This document shows positions 1 through 12,661 of a stretch of DNA of 64,000 bases, piece after piece. The DNA is taken from positions 142,663,503-142,727,502 of the forward strand of contig CM077645.1 of NCBI GenBank assembly GCA_039707465.1. Direction: 5' to 3'. The stretch comes from Rhabdophis nuchalis (taxonomy: Eukaryota; Chordata; Lepidosauria; Squamata; Natricidae). The notes beneath the pieces were generated by a model, which searched no databases, was not told the origin of the DNA, and saw only the letters and a list, made by a program, of their open reading frames with translations. The position numbers were made by a program, and so were the translations under genes. Numbering within the stretch: the first letter of the stretch is position 1; every line of letters begins with the position of its first letter.

Positions 1-351
1 TCTCGGACCTCTGGAGGCCCTCCAGAAGCCAGAAACTGATCGTTTCCAAACTTCCAGTTGGCCCATTGGGGCCGTTTTTCACCCTCCCCAGGCTTCAGGA
101 AAGCCTTCGGAGGATGGGGAGGGCAAAAAATGGTCCCAACGGGCCAACCGGAAGTTCGGGACATCTGGTTTTCATCCTCCCCAGCTTCTGGAGGCTTTCC
201 TAAAGCCTGAGAAGGGTGGAAACGGCCTTCCCCGGCCCCCAGAAGGCTGAAAATTAGCTGGCCAGCGTGCACATATGCGCCGGACCTGACGGTTCGTGTG
301 GTGGCAAATATGGCTCTGCATGCCACCTGTGTCATGGGTTCACCATCACAG
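1..351 (-). mobile_element. Non-autonomous hAT copy, truncated by window edge
   Basis: GC-rich sequence with Tcc-rich internal blocks ends with a diverged terminal inverted repeat around 330-351 (gggttcaccatcac). It resembles the end of the complete copy at 54371-54747. The other end is off the window. Confidence 0.55.
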
Positions 352-666
352 TCCTATATGCATGGGTGGCACTGGTTTTCCCCAATGAGATCGAATGAAG
401 GCTGGAGATTACAGTCAAAAACTCACATGAGGGTCAGTGAAGGGTCAGTATTCAGTATTCAGAAAAACTCACATGAGGGTCAGCGAAGGTTCAGCATTCA
501 GAAAAAGATCGGTAGACATAAGCTTAGAAAACCAGGGCCCTGGGTGATACACTGAGCTCTCTCTTTTCTTGCAGTCCCTTCTATAGAGGCAGAGATGCAA
601 GAGTTCCCTATAGCCAATCACTTTAAACCAAACATATAGAAATGTGTACCTTTGATGATGTTCTTC
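352..666. other. Intronic stretch with a 46-bp tandem duplication
   Basis: No gene or known element was recognised. Two imperfect copies of a unit starting aaaaactcacatgagggtca lie at 417 and 463. Confidence 0.5.
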
Positions 667-1028
667 TCTGCAGGCATGCAAGCCATCGCCCCAGCTCAGC
701 TCCACCACGCATGTGCATGCACCTTCCACTAGCCAGCTGATTTTTGAGTCTCTGCCATGCATGTGGGGGGGGTGGGGGCAGGGCAAATGCGGGAGACGTG
801 CATGCATGTGCAGGGAGTTGCGGGGGGGAGGAGTTGCAGCGCACCCCGGTGCCCCGGTTTTAGTCCCAGGAGGTTTCAGGGAGACCTGCTAGGCCCAAAA
901 CAGGATGCGGGGGGTGCACGCATGCACGGGGGGAGCGTGGAGGCATCGCACACACATGCATAGATGGGCATGGCGTGGCATTGCATTATGGAAGTGGGCA
1001 CGTTCATGCAAAAAAGTTAGCCATCACT
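667..1028 (+). mobile_element. Non-autonomous hAT copy (5' end unclear)
   Basis: Contains the same internal block as the copy at 7272-7738 (agccatcgccccagctcag) and ends with gttagccatcactg at 1028, the 3' terminal repeat of that family. The start is eroded, so the left limit is approximate. Confidence 0.6.
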
Positions 1029-1976
1029 GACCTAGCTATCACCAGGAACAAGGTTGGAAAAGTGTTTTTTGCCATTGTTTATCAGTAGAGGCATGGAAAC
1101 AATCCGATTATCCAGCCCCTCTCATAGAGTTTGCATTTCATGTAATTCTGGAACTTTGTAGGAACAAATCACAGGAAACTAAATCTCCCCACCTAACACA
1201 AATCTAAATGTGAGCTGTGTCAACTTGGAGGATAATTCAATTTTGAGTAGACAAGCAAGTAAAGCAAAAATGACAGAATGATTCTAGTGTTCTTTTGAGA
1301 TCTAGAAAGATAACCAAATCCTCCCACAGCTGGACTTCAGCAACTGTGTAAGAGCAGCTAACCAAGGTGAGGAGGGGGGGGGGGGAACCCAGCTCCTCTG
1401 AAATATCTCCTTTTGCTATTGCTGCATGCTCAGAATGCAAAATGAATCCAAAATATGGGAAAAGATGAAACACAACCACCTGAACAACTTCCTATTTACA
1501 CCCTTGAATTGAGAGCTATAAATCTGGCACAAAGACAAAACATAAACCTGTCTTCTTCATATTAATGATGTTCATGACAGTCAGAAAAGAATAGCTTCAG
1601 AATAAATGTTCACAAGGATAAAGAGCCACGACACCTGGCAAAAGGTATAGAGAGAGATGACGAAAATTGAGAGAGGGGGTCTTAGAGGCATCTAAGAAGC
1701 GTAAGGGGAAATCAATGAACTATGTATGTTTGGGAGCATAAGTGGCACTAGTTAAGGGAAAGTAAATTGAAAGATCAATCGAAAACTCTTTCTGTTGTAA
1801 GCAAGTCACTTCGACGTTTTCAGTATCATCTAGCATCCCCATAAATTTTTCACAAGGCAGACTCTCACATTATGGTGGTACTTAGGAGGATTGTTACTGG
1901 GAATAATTTTCAGGCAAACAAAATCAGGACTCAAGGAGGAAGGCCAGAATTCAAATTGTTTCCAGAGCAGGAAGAG
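1029..1976. other. Intron without recognised element
   Basis: Ordinary AT-rich intron sequence. The only low-complexity feature is a poly-G run near 1375-1385. Confidence 0.5.
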
Positions 1977-2200
1977 AGGAGCCTTGGTGGCACAATGGTT
2001 AGAATGCAGTATTGCAGACTAACTCTGCCCACCGGCTGGAGTTCGATCCTGGTTAGCTCAAGGTTGATTCCGCTTTCCATCCTTCCAAGGTCATTAAAAT
2101 AAGGACCCAGATTTTGGGGGGCAGTATACTGACCCTGTAAATTGCTCAGAAAGTGCTATAAAGCACTATGTGGTGGTATATAAATCTATTGCTATAGTAG
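1977..2200 (+). mobile_element. tRNA-derived SINE (Sauria-SINE-like)
   Basis: Begins with a tRNA-like head (ggtggcacaatggttagaatg, B-box-like gttcgatcctgg) and ends with tataaatctattgctata. The same head-to-tail sequence recurs at 30145, 33084 and 36893 with the same ending. It is a pol III SINE typical of squamates. Confidence 0.75.
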
Positions 2201-2426
2201 CCTAGTAGAAGCTTGCTGGATATAAAATCAGCCGATCCAATCCAGCATTCTGTCATACAATAGTAAACCAAATGCATTTAGGAAGACCAAAAGCATTTCT
2301 CCACCACTGTTGCTTCCCTGTAGCTGGGATTTGGGGCATTTTGCCAGTGTTTGAAGAGATACTGAATAGCCATCAAAAAAAAAAAAAGAACTCTAAAACT
2401 AATCTTTCCTTTATTTAGACATAGAA

Positions 2427-2530
2427 AATAGGTTGAGAGGGACCTTGGAGGTCTTCTAGTTAAGCCCCCTGCTCAAGCAGAAGACCCTATCCTAAACTGA
2501 TGGTCCTCACATCTCATGCCACCAAACTCC
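2427..2530 (-). mobile_element. CR1 LINE 3'-end fragment
   Basis: Contains the conserved reverse-strand CR1 end gagggaccttggaggtcttc and ccccctgctcaagcag, diverging after 2510. Confidence 0.7.
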
Positions 2531-3874
2531 AGTTTGATGTGAATGTAAGTCAGTTCTCCTGCTAGTGATTCTGGACCTTGGCTCATTTATTTTCAGAGAT
2601 AGCCTCGATATCTGACATTATAAACATGGGGGAAAAAATATCTCTCCTCACTTTCAGAATTCTGCAAATTCTGCATCTCTTCATTCAACTTTACTCTCAG
2701 ATACAGATCAAGACACTACAATTTTCCTTCATGGGGTAACTGTTCTAGCCCTCTAATAATTTTGGTTTCTCTATGCTGCGCCTTTTTTGGTTCCTCAATT
2801 ATTTTTAAAATGTGCTCGCCAGAAATATCATATAATTCCCCCGAAAAAAGTGGAGAAAGGGAGAGTGATTCTCCAAAACTTGCTGCTTTAATTCCCTTCC
2901 TCATAGTCTTGTGCATGGAATTCTCTCAGGCGCAAAGGACCAGGACTATTCATTAAATTGCAGTTCAAAAAGGATTTACTGCTCAAGGCTATTTACAAGA
3001 ATCTAATCAACGAAAGTTCAGTTCAAAATTGGTGCCAGATAAGGGTCAGCAAAATTCAAGACGGGTTGTACTCGGACCATCTGAGGCAACATAATGACTC
3101 TAAGCTGATGATGTGCTTAACGCTGCCTCTTAGTTCCATCTCCTCCTACAAATTCATTCATGTACACTGTTGATATTTTCACTCCAATTTCAAGATATCT
3201 TTCCTTTTTTAATTTTTTTTAAATTTTGTTTATACAATCATATCATCTTTGCAGCACATTTTACATTTTTTACATATCTGCTGTGATCTCTTTCTTAAAC
3301 ACTCACTTCTATCTCAGCTCCTACTAATATATGTGTGAAATTTAGACATCAACATAAATTTCTTTTTGCTTGCTTATATTGAACTCCATTTGCCATTCTG
3401 AGGCCCATTCACTAACTGATCTATCAATACTATTTAGCAGCTAAAACTTCTCTTACTTGCAGCTATAGTGATGGAAAAACTTTACTTATTAAATTTTCAG
3501 GGACTCCTTATATCAGCCTTTGGCAACTTGATAAACCCCGATCGATAAACCCAACATCCCATCCTGCATAGTCAATTGCCAACTGAGTAATAAAACTTGG
3601 GATCCCATGAATCTGCAATGGGCCAGGCTAGAAGGAACTGCTAATGAAGGTCAGTAATGGAGTTGAGAGCAATACCAATTTAACAAAAAAAAAACCACTA
3701 TAATAAAATATACTACATGTATGTATAGTATGTAATATATAAAATTATATACAAAAGTAACAATGCATATTTGTAGCTCAGGGTTAAATTGCTGTGTCCT
3801 TAGTGCTTGATTGTTTGCTTGCATATGTTTCATTATCCAACTAGATAACATCACAACTAGCATGATGGTTGGTT
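2531..3874. other. Intron without recognised element
   Basis: AT-rich, no splice-flanked conserved exon on the minus strand and no family that I know. Confidence 0.5.
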
Positions 3875-4075
3875 TATGGTTTATGGTTTATTTAATTTAT
3901 ATACCGCACCCTTTCCCAAAAGGGACTCGGGGCGGTGCACAGGCAATTTAAAACATATATAAACAACAATATACAAAATATAACACCAAATTAAATTAAT
4001 ATCCCTGTGCTAAAAATTTAAATATATTAAAACAATATCCCTAAAACCAATTTAAAACATTTTAACTGCAGACTG
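3875..4075 (-). mobile_element. CR1-L3-like LINE 3' end
   Basis: The plus strand reads ataccgcaccctttcccaaa then gggactcggggcggtgcaca, the reverse of the conserved L3-type 3' terminus seen at 7013-7060. It is followed by A/T-rich 3' UTR sequence. Confidence 0.75.
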
Positions 4076-4939
4076 TGGGCTAGGTGATGATATTACTTGG
4101 AAGGTAAAGAAGAACCAAGATCAAAGAGCATCAAGAACTTTGAAGTTCCTTAAACCATAATATCAGTAAACAGGCCAGCTGATTACAAATAAGACATATT
4201 TTTGTTCTTTTTCCTATTTTGTTTTAAGTTGGATCAGTTGTGTCTCTGTCATGTGTGAATTGCCAAACCCAACTTTATATTTTAGGACCTCAACTAGGAG
4301 CTTTCAGGTGCCTCTTCTGAAGGCTGAAATATCAGACCGTGTCATCAATAGGGCAACTGCATAGTTGCTCAAACTCACTTTGGCAGTTCTGACCTTTTCA
4401 ATTTGATCTATTTAGAGTACGTTTTGCATTCCAACATTTCATTACGGAAATATTTTACCAGTTTCCAAGAACATAATTTAGTCTTAAGTGTTTGTGATGA
4501 AAACCGACTACCCATCACTTTCAGCTATTTCTTACCAAAGACACACCTTCATTCCCAATCACTTTCCATAGACATAATGGAAATTATTACGGTCCTTTCA
4601 ACAGGTTGATAGACCAGGTCATAAAAATATGACTTAAGTACAAAAGACCTCAATGCTATTCCTGCAACTTATTGGTTCAGAAAACACCTTGATGTCTTCC
4701 ATGTATCTTAGAATTTAGAATCACAAGCAATGAATAATCAGTTGGGACCAAGATATTAGGAGAAATCAGATTTTATGTTTTGAATCATAAACTGAAAGGC
4801 TCACTTGCGATTGAGTTTCTTCCATAAGTTTCTATTTATTTTAACAACATGCAGAATACATTAAGCTCCTTATGATCCCTGCAAGATTTCTAAAATACAA
4901 AGTGTTTTATCTCCTTTCTGCCCCTATTGCTAACTAAAC
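4076..4939. other. Intron without recognised element
   Basis: Unique-looking AT-rich intron up to the 5' junction of the LINE at about 4940. Confidence 0.5.
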
Positions 4940-7085
4940 CTTTGCAGCTTCGGGGGATGAAGTGCCACAAGAGACGCCTAGAGAGCAGATGGAGATCCTC
5001 TCGCTCCGAAACCGACCGAACACTAGTGAGAACCCATATTAGGGCTTACTTAGTGGCGATTAGGGTGGCCAAACGGGAGTACTGTTCCACCCTTATTGCA
5101 TCCGCAGATAACCGCCCTGCCGCCCTGTTTGGGGTGACCCGCTCCCTCCTTCACCAGAGGCCGCGGGAAGCCCCTTTACAAGGGCGAGCAGAGGAATTTG
5201 GGATTTATGTGCAGGAGAAAATCACTCGGATTCGGAATGAGCTACCCTCCATCGCCAGTGGTCCTGTGGGACTGTCCGAGACTAGTCTTGAGGTTCCTTC
5301 TTGGGAGGAGTTTGACTTTGTTACCACCGAGGATATGGACAGGTTGTCAAGGAAACTTAGGGCGGCCACATGTTTATTGGACCGGTGTCCCTCGTGGCTT
5401 GTACTGGCATCCTGGGAGACGACACGAGGCTGGCTCCAGGGCATTGTCAACACATCTTTGAGTAAGGGGTCCGTACCTGCCGTCTTGAAAGAGGCGGTAG
5501 TGAGGCCCCTCCTCAAGAAGCCGTCCCTGGACCCAGCATTATTAGAGAACTATCGTCCGGTCTCCAACCTTCACTTTTTGCTGAAGGTTGTTGAGAGTGT
5601 GGTAGCCTAACAGTTTCCGCGACACCTGGAGGAAGTTGATTATCTAGACCCGCGCCAGTCGGGCTTCCGATCCGGTCACAGCACCGAGACGGCATTGGTC
5701 GCGTTGGTTGATGATCTCTGGAGGGCGCGGGATAGAGGTTATTCCTCTATCCTAGTCCTATTAGACCTCTCAGCGGCTTTTGATACCATCGACCATGGTA
5801 TTCTATTGCGCCGACTGGGGGGGTTGGGACTGGGGGGCACCGTTCTGCGGTGGTTCTCGTCCTACCTCTCTGGTCGGTCGCAATATGTGTTGACGGGAGG
5901 GCAGAGGTCGACCTTGAGGCCCCTCGTATGTGGGGTTCCTCAGGGGTAGGTCCTCTCGCCCCTCCTTTTCAACACATATATGAAGCCGCTGGGTGAGATC
6001 ATCCGTGGCTTTGGCGTGGAGTACCATCTGTACGCTGATGATACTCAGTTGTACATATCCACCCCAGACCACCCCAACGATGCCGTCGAAGTGCTGTCCC
6101 GGTGTTTGGAGGCCGTACGGATCTGGATGGGTGGTAACAAACTCAAGCTCAACCCTGCCAAGACTGAGTGGCTGTGGTTTCCGGCACCTCGGTTCAGCCA
6201 GATTACTCCAACTCTGGCCATTGGGGGCGAAACACTGGCCCCCGTGTAGAGGGCGCGCAATTTGGGTGTCCTCCTGGATCCCCGGCTGTCCATGGAAGAC
6301 CATGTGGCGGCCGTGGCCAGGGGGGCGTTTCATCAGGTACGCCTGATGCGCCAATTGCGCCCCTTACTGGACCGGGCTGCCCTCCGCACAGTCACTCAAG
6401 CTCTCGTGACATCCCGACTCGACTACTGTAATGCTCTCTACATGGGGCTTCCCTTGAGGTGCACCCGAAAGCTACAGTTAGTCCAAAACGCAGCCGCGCG
6501 GGTGATCATGGGAGCCACTAGATGCTCCCACATAACACCGATCCTGCGCGAGCTGCATTGGCTTCCTGTGGTCTTTCGGGTGCGCTTCAAGGTCTTGACG
6601 ACCATCTTTAAAGCGCTCCATGGCTCGGGGCCTAGTTATTTGCGAGACCGCCTCTTGCTCCATACGTCCCTTAGACCGATACGCTCCCACAGAGAGGGCC
6701 TTCTCAGGGTGCCGTCGGCCGGACAATGCCGACTGGCGACACCCAGGGGAAGAGCCTTCTCTGTGGCGGGCCCAGCCCTTTGGAACGACCTACCCCCCGA
6801 ATTACGCACCATCACCGACCTCCGCCTCTTCCGCCAATGTCTAAAGACATACCTATTCCAACAAGCCGGCCTAGCCTAACCTCCCATGGGGACTTTTAGA
6901 TAGTTTTAAATTGGGTATTTTAAAATTGGGTTTTTAGCATAGGATAAGACGGTTTAATTTATATTTTAAATTGTGTATTTATTTTTGTATTCTGTATGTT
7001 TGTTAAATTTCCTGTGCGCCGCCCTGGGTCCTCTGCGGAGAAGGGCGGGATATAAATGTAAATAAAATAAAAATAAAATAAAAAA
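4940..7085 (+). mobile_element. CR1-L3/L2-type LINE, 5'-truncated, longest copy in window
   Basis: A 2.1-kb copy holding most of ORF2 and the full 3' end. It lacks the endonuclease domain, as expected of 5' truncation. The 3' end has the family signature gccgccctgggtcctctgcg followed by an AAATA-rich tail. Fragments of the same family lie at 3875, 12662, 19905, 20927, 24820, 49968, 51178 and 55105. Confidence 0.88.
4946..6879 (+). pseudogene. LINE ORF2 remnant (reverse transcriptase)
   Basis: One reading frame runs almost 2 kb, broken only by three stops at 5608-5610, 5947-5949 and 6247-6249, with no frameshift. RT motifs are visible: [12 protein letters not shown] near 5761-5796 and the catalytic YADDTQLY at 6031-6054. 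These are followed by RLDYCNALYMGLP and the LWNDLPPELR C-terminal block. The stop after GVPQG interrupts RT motif B. The copy is dead but young enough to keep its frame. It is on the strand opposite to DROSHA. Confidence 0.9.
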
Positions 7086-7204
7086 AGTAATATTAGAGAT
7101 TGAGTCTCATGATTTGAAGGCTTGAGCAGCACCAGCTTTAGGCCACTTTCAAAATCTGAAAACTCAAAAGCTAATCTGAATAACAGAAGAGAATAATACA
7201 GATA

Positions 7205-7271
7205 GCAGAGTTGGAAGGGACCTTGGAGGCCTTCTAGTCCAACCCCCCTGCTCAGGCAGGAAACCCTATAC
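7205..7271 (-). mobile_element. CR1 3' end, first half (split by hAT)
   Basis: Contains ggaagggaccttggaggcct and ccctgctcaggcagg. The CR1 sequence resumes at 7739 after a hAT insertion, because the following CR1 text accatttcgacaaatggttg lies on the other side. Confidence 0.8.
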
Positions 7272-7738
7272 CCATGATGGCAAACCTATGGCACGTGTGC
7301 CACAGGTGGCAAACAGAGCCCTCTCTGTGGGCATGCCAGCCGTCGCCCCAGCCCAGTTCCACCATGCATGTGCATGCGCGCCTCCCGCCAACCAGCTGGT
7401 CTTTGGGTCTCTGCCATGCATGTACAGGAGTGGGGCGCATGCACAGGATGTGCATGCACAAGGGGGTGCATGCACAAAGGGGTGCATACGCAGATGGGGC
7501 GGTCGCATTGCATTTTGGGCCTGGGAGACCTCCTGCACCAACCTGGAAGCCAAAATGGGAGACAGTAGGGGCACACGAGACACACACACACCCATGCCCA
7601 TTTTGGGCCTGGAAAGTCTCCTGTACCAACCTGGAAGCCAAAAATGGGCAAGGAGGGCGCATGCATGGGGGAGCGGGGGAGTACAAGGGGTGCACGCGCA
7701 CTTTAGGCACACAAAAACAAAAAGGTTAGCCATCACTG
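7272..7738 (+). mobile_element. Non-autonomous hAT transposon inside CR1
   Basis: Ends are ccatgatggcaaacc and ggttagccatcactg, which are inverted repeats. Flanks ccctatac (7264-7271) and ctctatac (7739-7746) form an 8-bp target duplication with one mismatch, as expected for hAT. The interior is GC-rich with no ORF of transposase type. Confidence 0.82.
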
Positions 7739-7800
7739 CTCTATACCATTTCGACAAATGGTTGTCCAATCACTTCTTAAAAACGTCGTTATCACTAACC
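7739..7800 (-). mobile_element. CR1 3' end, second half
   Basis: The CR1 text continues here (atggttgtccaatcacttct) and fades out within about 30 bp of the splice donor of the exon at 7826. Confidence 0.75.
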
Positions 7801-7825
7801 AAGATGCAATAATAACCATATTTAC

Positions 7826-7925
7826 CTTAGCCAGCATTGCAAGATGTTGATTCTGAACAATGGCAGTACGGTATGTTGCTAATCCTCCTTCCTCCAAGCT
7901 TGGGAACAAATAGTACAGATGGACA
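7826..7925 (-). CDS. DROSHA: DROSHA exon: RIIIDa (~982-1014), last exon in window
   Basis: A 100-nt exon, phase 2 in and 0 out, acceptor TCCAG, donor GTAAAT. It encodes VHLYYLFPSLEEGGLATYRT followed by AIVQNQHLAMLAK, identical to mammalian Drosha as far as I recall. The next exon should start KLELDRF. I looked for it in 1-7825 and did not find it, so it lies beyond the window. Confidence 0.97.
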
Positions 7926-8529
7926 CTGGAAATAAAGATCAAAATCACATAATGAACCATATACTCTCTACAGCTGATATATGTTCCTGTCAATGAAATA
8001 ACAGTTCCAAATTTACTTCTATCTGATTTCTGCACAGGAGGTAGTGTGTATTCCTAAACTCTACCAGCCTTGAAACTATTTCAGCATAGTAGAATAAAGG
8101 TTTTATTTACAATAGTTTAAAAAAAAACCCAAAGATGGGCAGACGTCATATGATACAATTATTTCCTAATTTATTTATTTAGTAAATTTACAATCACTCA
8201 TCTCATATACACGTCTCTTGATGGCTCACATCTCTTATTCAAGAGAATAAGACACAAAATCACCCACGATTAAAGAGCAATGAAATATCATAAAAATAGC
8301 AATCAAGAAGACTCCCAGTCATTCAAACAAGCCATGACAGGTGCCCACCCTTACTATCAGGAACCCAACTAAAGACAGGTTTATTTTAAGTTCCTTGTAA
8401 AAGACCAGAAGGATCAGAGCAAAGCTGATTTCTGATTTCCTGACAGAGGACACTTTCTTGCCAATGGGAACGGAAGCAGGCCTTTCCTACCAGATATAAC
8501 AGGATGGGTAGACCTGAAGAGAGATACTT
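7926..8529. other. Intron without recognised element
   Basis: AT-rich intron upstream of the 7826-7925 exon; nothing recognised. Confidence 0.45.
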
Positions 8530-9320
8530 CCATAAGTAACCCAGCCCCAATTCATGAAGATCTTTGAAGATAACTAAAAGCACCTTGAATTGCAGCGCAC
8601 AAAGCAGAGCACATATGCCAAATTACCAGCACCAGGTTAAGCTCCCAAATCCTCTTTAAGGGCAGCCCCATTGTAGACCTCTGTAGTAATCCATTTGGGA
8701 CTAGCGCATGGGTGATTGTGAACACCCCCTTCCCCCAGTCCTGGAACGGCTGCAACAGGGATACGATACCAAACTGTGTAAAAGGACTCCCTTCCCATGG
8801 CTGCTACCTGCCCATCAGGTAGGAGCTGTGAGTCCAGAAGGACTCTCAGATGGAACAGGGGATCTACCCAGGGATTGCAGCCCCATCTAGAACAAGACAT
8901 GGAAGTCCCAAAGAGCCAGGGGTGCTAAAGCACAAAACTACTTGATCTCATTAAGATCAAGCTGAGGCCTATTGTTCCTCATCCAGGCCCCAGATTCCAG
9001 ACATTGAGACAGGGCCCTTGGATGGTCCAAAGCAGAGATATATAATTGGATATTATATGCATATGTATGATACTCTGCCCTGAACCAATTAATAGCTTCA
9101 CCCAGAAACTTCATGTAACTGATTAAAAAAAGAGAGGAGAGAGCACCGAACTATAGCACTCCACAGCAGAGTCCACTGGCTGATCTCTCTTCCTCTATAA
9201 ACATTGACTAGAAGCAGCCTTGGAAAACCAGCACAGCACCCTTCTGCCCAATCCTAATCCTTGCAACCAATCCAGAAGGATGCCATGATCAATGATCATT
9301 ACTTCATCTTCCTGATGAAG
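8530..9320 (-). mobile_element. Old L2/CR1-like LINE fragment
   Basis: Reverse-strand text such as agcaccttgaattgcagcgc and gggcagccccattgtag matches the C-terminal RT region of L2/CR1 LINEs as I know it from reptile genomes (compare 51700-51830). It is diverged with no intact frame. Confidence 0.5.
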
Positions 9321-9481
9321 TGAGTAGAAAAACAGGTCATGCATTTGGTGTTTTCATCCAATTACTGAAGGAGTGGAAGAAGCCACAGGGAAGTAGCTTT
9401 CATACCACTTACTCCAGTAAAATAAGAACAAGGGTTTCTTTGTTTACTTTTTCATACTTTGTGCTGTCAATAAAACATGAA

Positions 9482-9600
9482 TCTAGGGAGGGAAGGAGGG
9501 AGGGGAGAAGGGAGGGAGGGAGGGAAGGAAGGAAGGAAGGAAGGAAGGAAGGAAGGAAGGAAGGAAGGAAGGAAGGAAGGAAGGAAGGAAAAGAAAGAAA
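9482..9600. repeat. GGAA/GGGA purine microsatellite
   Basis: About 115 bp of GGGA units changing into a perfect run of GGAA units. The open frames across it are repeat artefacts. Confidence 0.95.
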
Positions 9601-9601
9601 T

Positions 9602-11857
9602 CCCATGATGTATTGTGGTTCTCAGTTTCTGTGTTAAATTCAGGAGTTTTAGTTTTAGAACAATTCTGCAAGGTACTAAAAGCTTCTTTAAAAAAAAAGA
9701 ATAGAGAGAAATAGATGTTAAAAGAAATAGATAAAATTGATTCCATAAGCGCTTCACTAACCTCACTCATAAATTAATTCCTGGAAAAAAATGACTTTAA
9801 AACATTAATTCATCCTCTTTGCATGTTTTTATAGAAATGATCGGATGAAAATGTAGAATTTCAGAGACATGGCCTAGCCACGCTTCCTTCAAAGTAAATG
9901 GCCCTGAATTCAATCCCATTATATGGAGATTTATCTGGGAGTATATTTAACCTAATAAATCTATAGTGTGAACCTAAGCAAGGTTGCTCAAAAGAATGAC
10001 TATATCTGAGAAAGATAAGACCTGTTTCTCAAATAATTTTACAGATTCAAGCTTCATGCTCTTAAGAGTGGGTTTGGAGGATTTATGTCAGCTGTGGAAA
10101 GTCCAAAGTAAGCAGTCTTAGCTTTAGACCAAAAAAAAAAAAGTCCTGATAAACTTGTAATCACTTCATAATTTTCTGCATCTCTATGCTGTTGTGCCAT
10201 GATTGACTGATATTTGCAGCCCAGGACTGGTAGCATCAGAGTAACATTGTCGTGAAGCAATGGGACTTTGGTAAGAGGACAAATTCCCTTGCTGAAAGGA
10301 AAGAAGGACTTATGAAAAGAATTTAACTGTGAGTTTGCAGAGTGATAGGAAGATCTTTTGCAGATTGAATTCCCTCAGGCCAGAGATGTTCAGTGTGTTT
10401 GCCTGTCTGATCTTCTTCTTCTTCAGTAAATAGCTAGACTTTTGATTTCAGAAACGTTGTGGTGAGGATTCTACTGTATGTGATTCACAGAAATGACATT
10501 AGAAGACGTTACATGTTCACCGGGCCAATTTTCAAATCTCAAGAAAATAAATGAAAAAAAAAGTACTCTGTAATCCAAAATAGTACAACATGGCAATATG
10601 TGATGGCATTATCTAAATCAGCTGTCATTCATAATATATTATTTTTAGGATTTTTTTTTCAATTTCTTTTTAATAGAAACAAGACAAAACTTCCAAACTA
10701 CTCCTTCAAAGTAGTTGTTAGAAGGCATTGATAGTGGCAGTTTTTCCCTCCTTTATCTATAATGCTGCTTTTAGAGCCCTCTTTAAATAAAACAACTACT
10801 TTTCCTAACACAACTGAGATCTGAAATTGGTTTTGAAAGCTGTTACCTCAGGTTTTTATTTTTTTTATATACTGCCTTCTCTCACAAATAACACTCATCA
10901 AGAAAATGGCTGCTGTTTTCACTAAGCTATGAAAAGTCAATTTTATGAGGATTTTTTTTTTGTCATTTTTCAGTACTTTTGAAAACCATACAAAGCCAAA
11001 ATGATTGAGTGATCATCCATTAACTGGAAGGAACTTAGTGATCTTAGAGATTTTTTTTTTTTAAACTGTGAATATATGTATGTGATTGCCTGTTCCTAAA
11101 AAGGCAGAATGCCAAGCTTGCCTTTATGAGCTCAGGATTAATGAATAACAGACTTTGAAAGGGAAGAAATGTTTCAAGATTTACTTGGAAACTCACATCA
11201 CGCTTGAAATTATAAGCAGAAAGATAAAGGAGTTGTATGACAAGAAGATGATACCATCTCAAAAGATGTACATCTTTTATTTGCTGGCTATAAACCTAGA
11301 AGCGTTTTGGTCCTAAACTAGCCACTGCTCAGAACAGTTATGAGGGATTCTAAATTATATTTAATGGGACAAAAACATGAGCCTTTCACTTCACTCTAGT
11401 ACACTTTTGGGTCTGAATATGGTATTAAACTTCAGAAATATCTATGGACTTCTCTTATTCTCCTCTATAGTAACATCCAAAAATGTAACTCAGCAATTAC
11501 TCTAAAACCAATGGATGGAAGAAATGAGCCAATAAAAAGGGATAAGGCAAAAACCCAATACTTGGAAAGCATCCCATCGGGATAATAAGTAGACTTCTTG
11601 AGTCTTCTAATGCTCTTCAGTTTTAGGCATTTCCAAAAGAGACACTAATTTCCAATTGCAGATTACTAGTTTAAGGAGACTGGAAGGGAAAGGAGATATA
11701 TTTTAAGAAAGAAACAAAAGAAATGCATGAAGGCCAGGAGATAATAAATGTTCTTCATTTACCTGTGTTATTCCAGTCACTAAGGAAATAACAGCAACAG
11801 GAATGGAAGGCTTGGCTCAGTTATAAGTTGGGCTTAATATCATGTCTAAATGACAAA
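9602..11857. other. 2.2-kb intron part without recognised element
   Basis: AT-rich, apparently low in repeats. I saw no DROSHA exon and no known transposon here. Confidence 0.5.
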
Positions 11858-12400
11858 ATAACAGAGCTGGAAGAGACCTTGGAGGTCTTCTAGTCTGATC
11901 CCTTGCTCAGACAGGAAACCCTCTACCATTTCAGACCAACCTCTTCTTAAAACCTCCAGTGTTGGAGCACCCATAATATATGGAGGCAAGTCATTCCACT
12001 GATTAATTGTTCTAATTATCAGGAAATTTCTCCTTAGTTCAAGGTTGGTTTTCTCCTTGATTAGTTTTCATCCATTGCTTCTTGTCCTACCCTCAGTTGC
12101 TTTGGAGAATAGGTTGACTCCCTCTTCTTTGTGGCAGCCCCTTAGATATTGGAATACTGCTGCCATATCCCCTAATCCTTCTTTTAATTAAACTAGACAG
12201 AACCAATTCCCGCAACCGTTCTTTATATGTTTTAGCCTCCAGTCCCCTAATCATCTTTGTTGCTCTCCTCTGCAGTCTTTCTAGAGTCTCAACATCCTTT
12301 TTATATCGTGGGAACAAAAATTGGATGGTCCAAGTTGGTCTTACCAAGGCATTATAAAATGCTACTAACATGCTTGTATTTTAGGATCAGATCTTCCCTC
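11858..12400 (-). mobile_element. CR1 LINE 3' part
   Basis: About 540 bp of reverse-strand CR1 with the full set of conserved 3' blocks. The minus strand from 12371 to about 12150 encodes an RT C-terminus (LERLQRRATKMIRGLE, then KTYKERLRELVL), typical of CR1. Confidence 0.88.
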
Positions 12401-12661
12401 TCTTTATAAAATAAAATCAACTTTTGGGTAAATTTTAAAATGAATCCAATTTTTTCTGTTATCATTTCTATTTCTATAATCAGTCAGGATATGTAAGGAA
12501 AGCCTACTTTTAATTCAAGCATTTTCTGGACCCACCTAACAAAATTCCAATAGCTGACAAGTATAGTATTTGCAACAGTACTTAGACAGAGACCTAGGTC
12601 AATTCAGAATGTAGGCCCAACTAGATTTGAAGGCACTTGGTTCATTAGTCAAAAGTTTTTT

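Noticed and set aside
2716..3173. Frames on both strands
   Set aside because: Short, overlapping, no splice logic and no recognisable protein.
7252..7812. Several frames of 120-170 residues on both strands
   Set aside because: They cover a GC-rich hAT MITE with CA/GCATG repeats and have no protein family features.
1..7825. Next DROSHA exon (KLELDRFMLYAHGPD)
   Set aside because: I looked for its reverse complement across this stretch and found no match.
9409..9766. Overlapping open frames with FLPS and EGRK repeats
   Set aside because: They are translations of a GGAA microsatellite.
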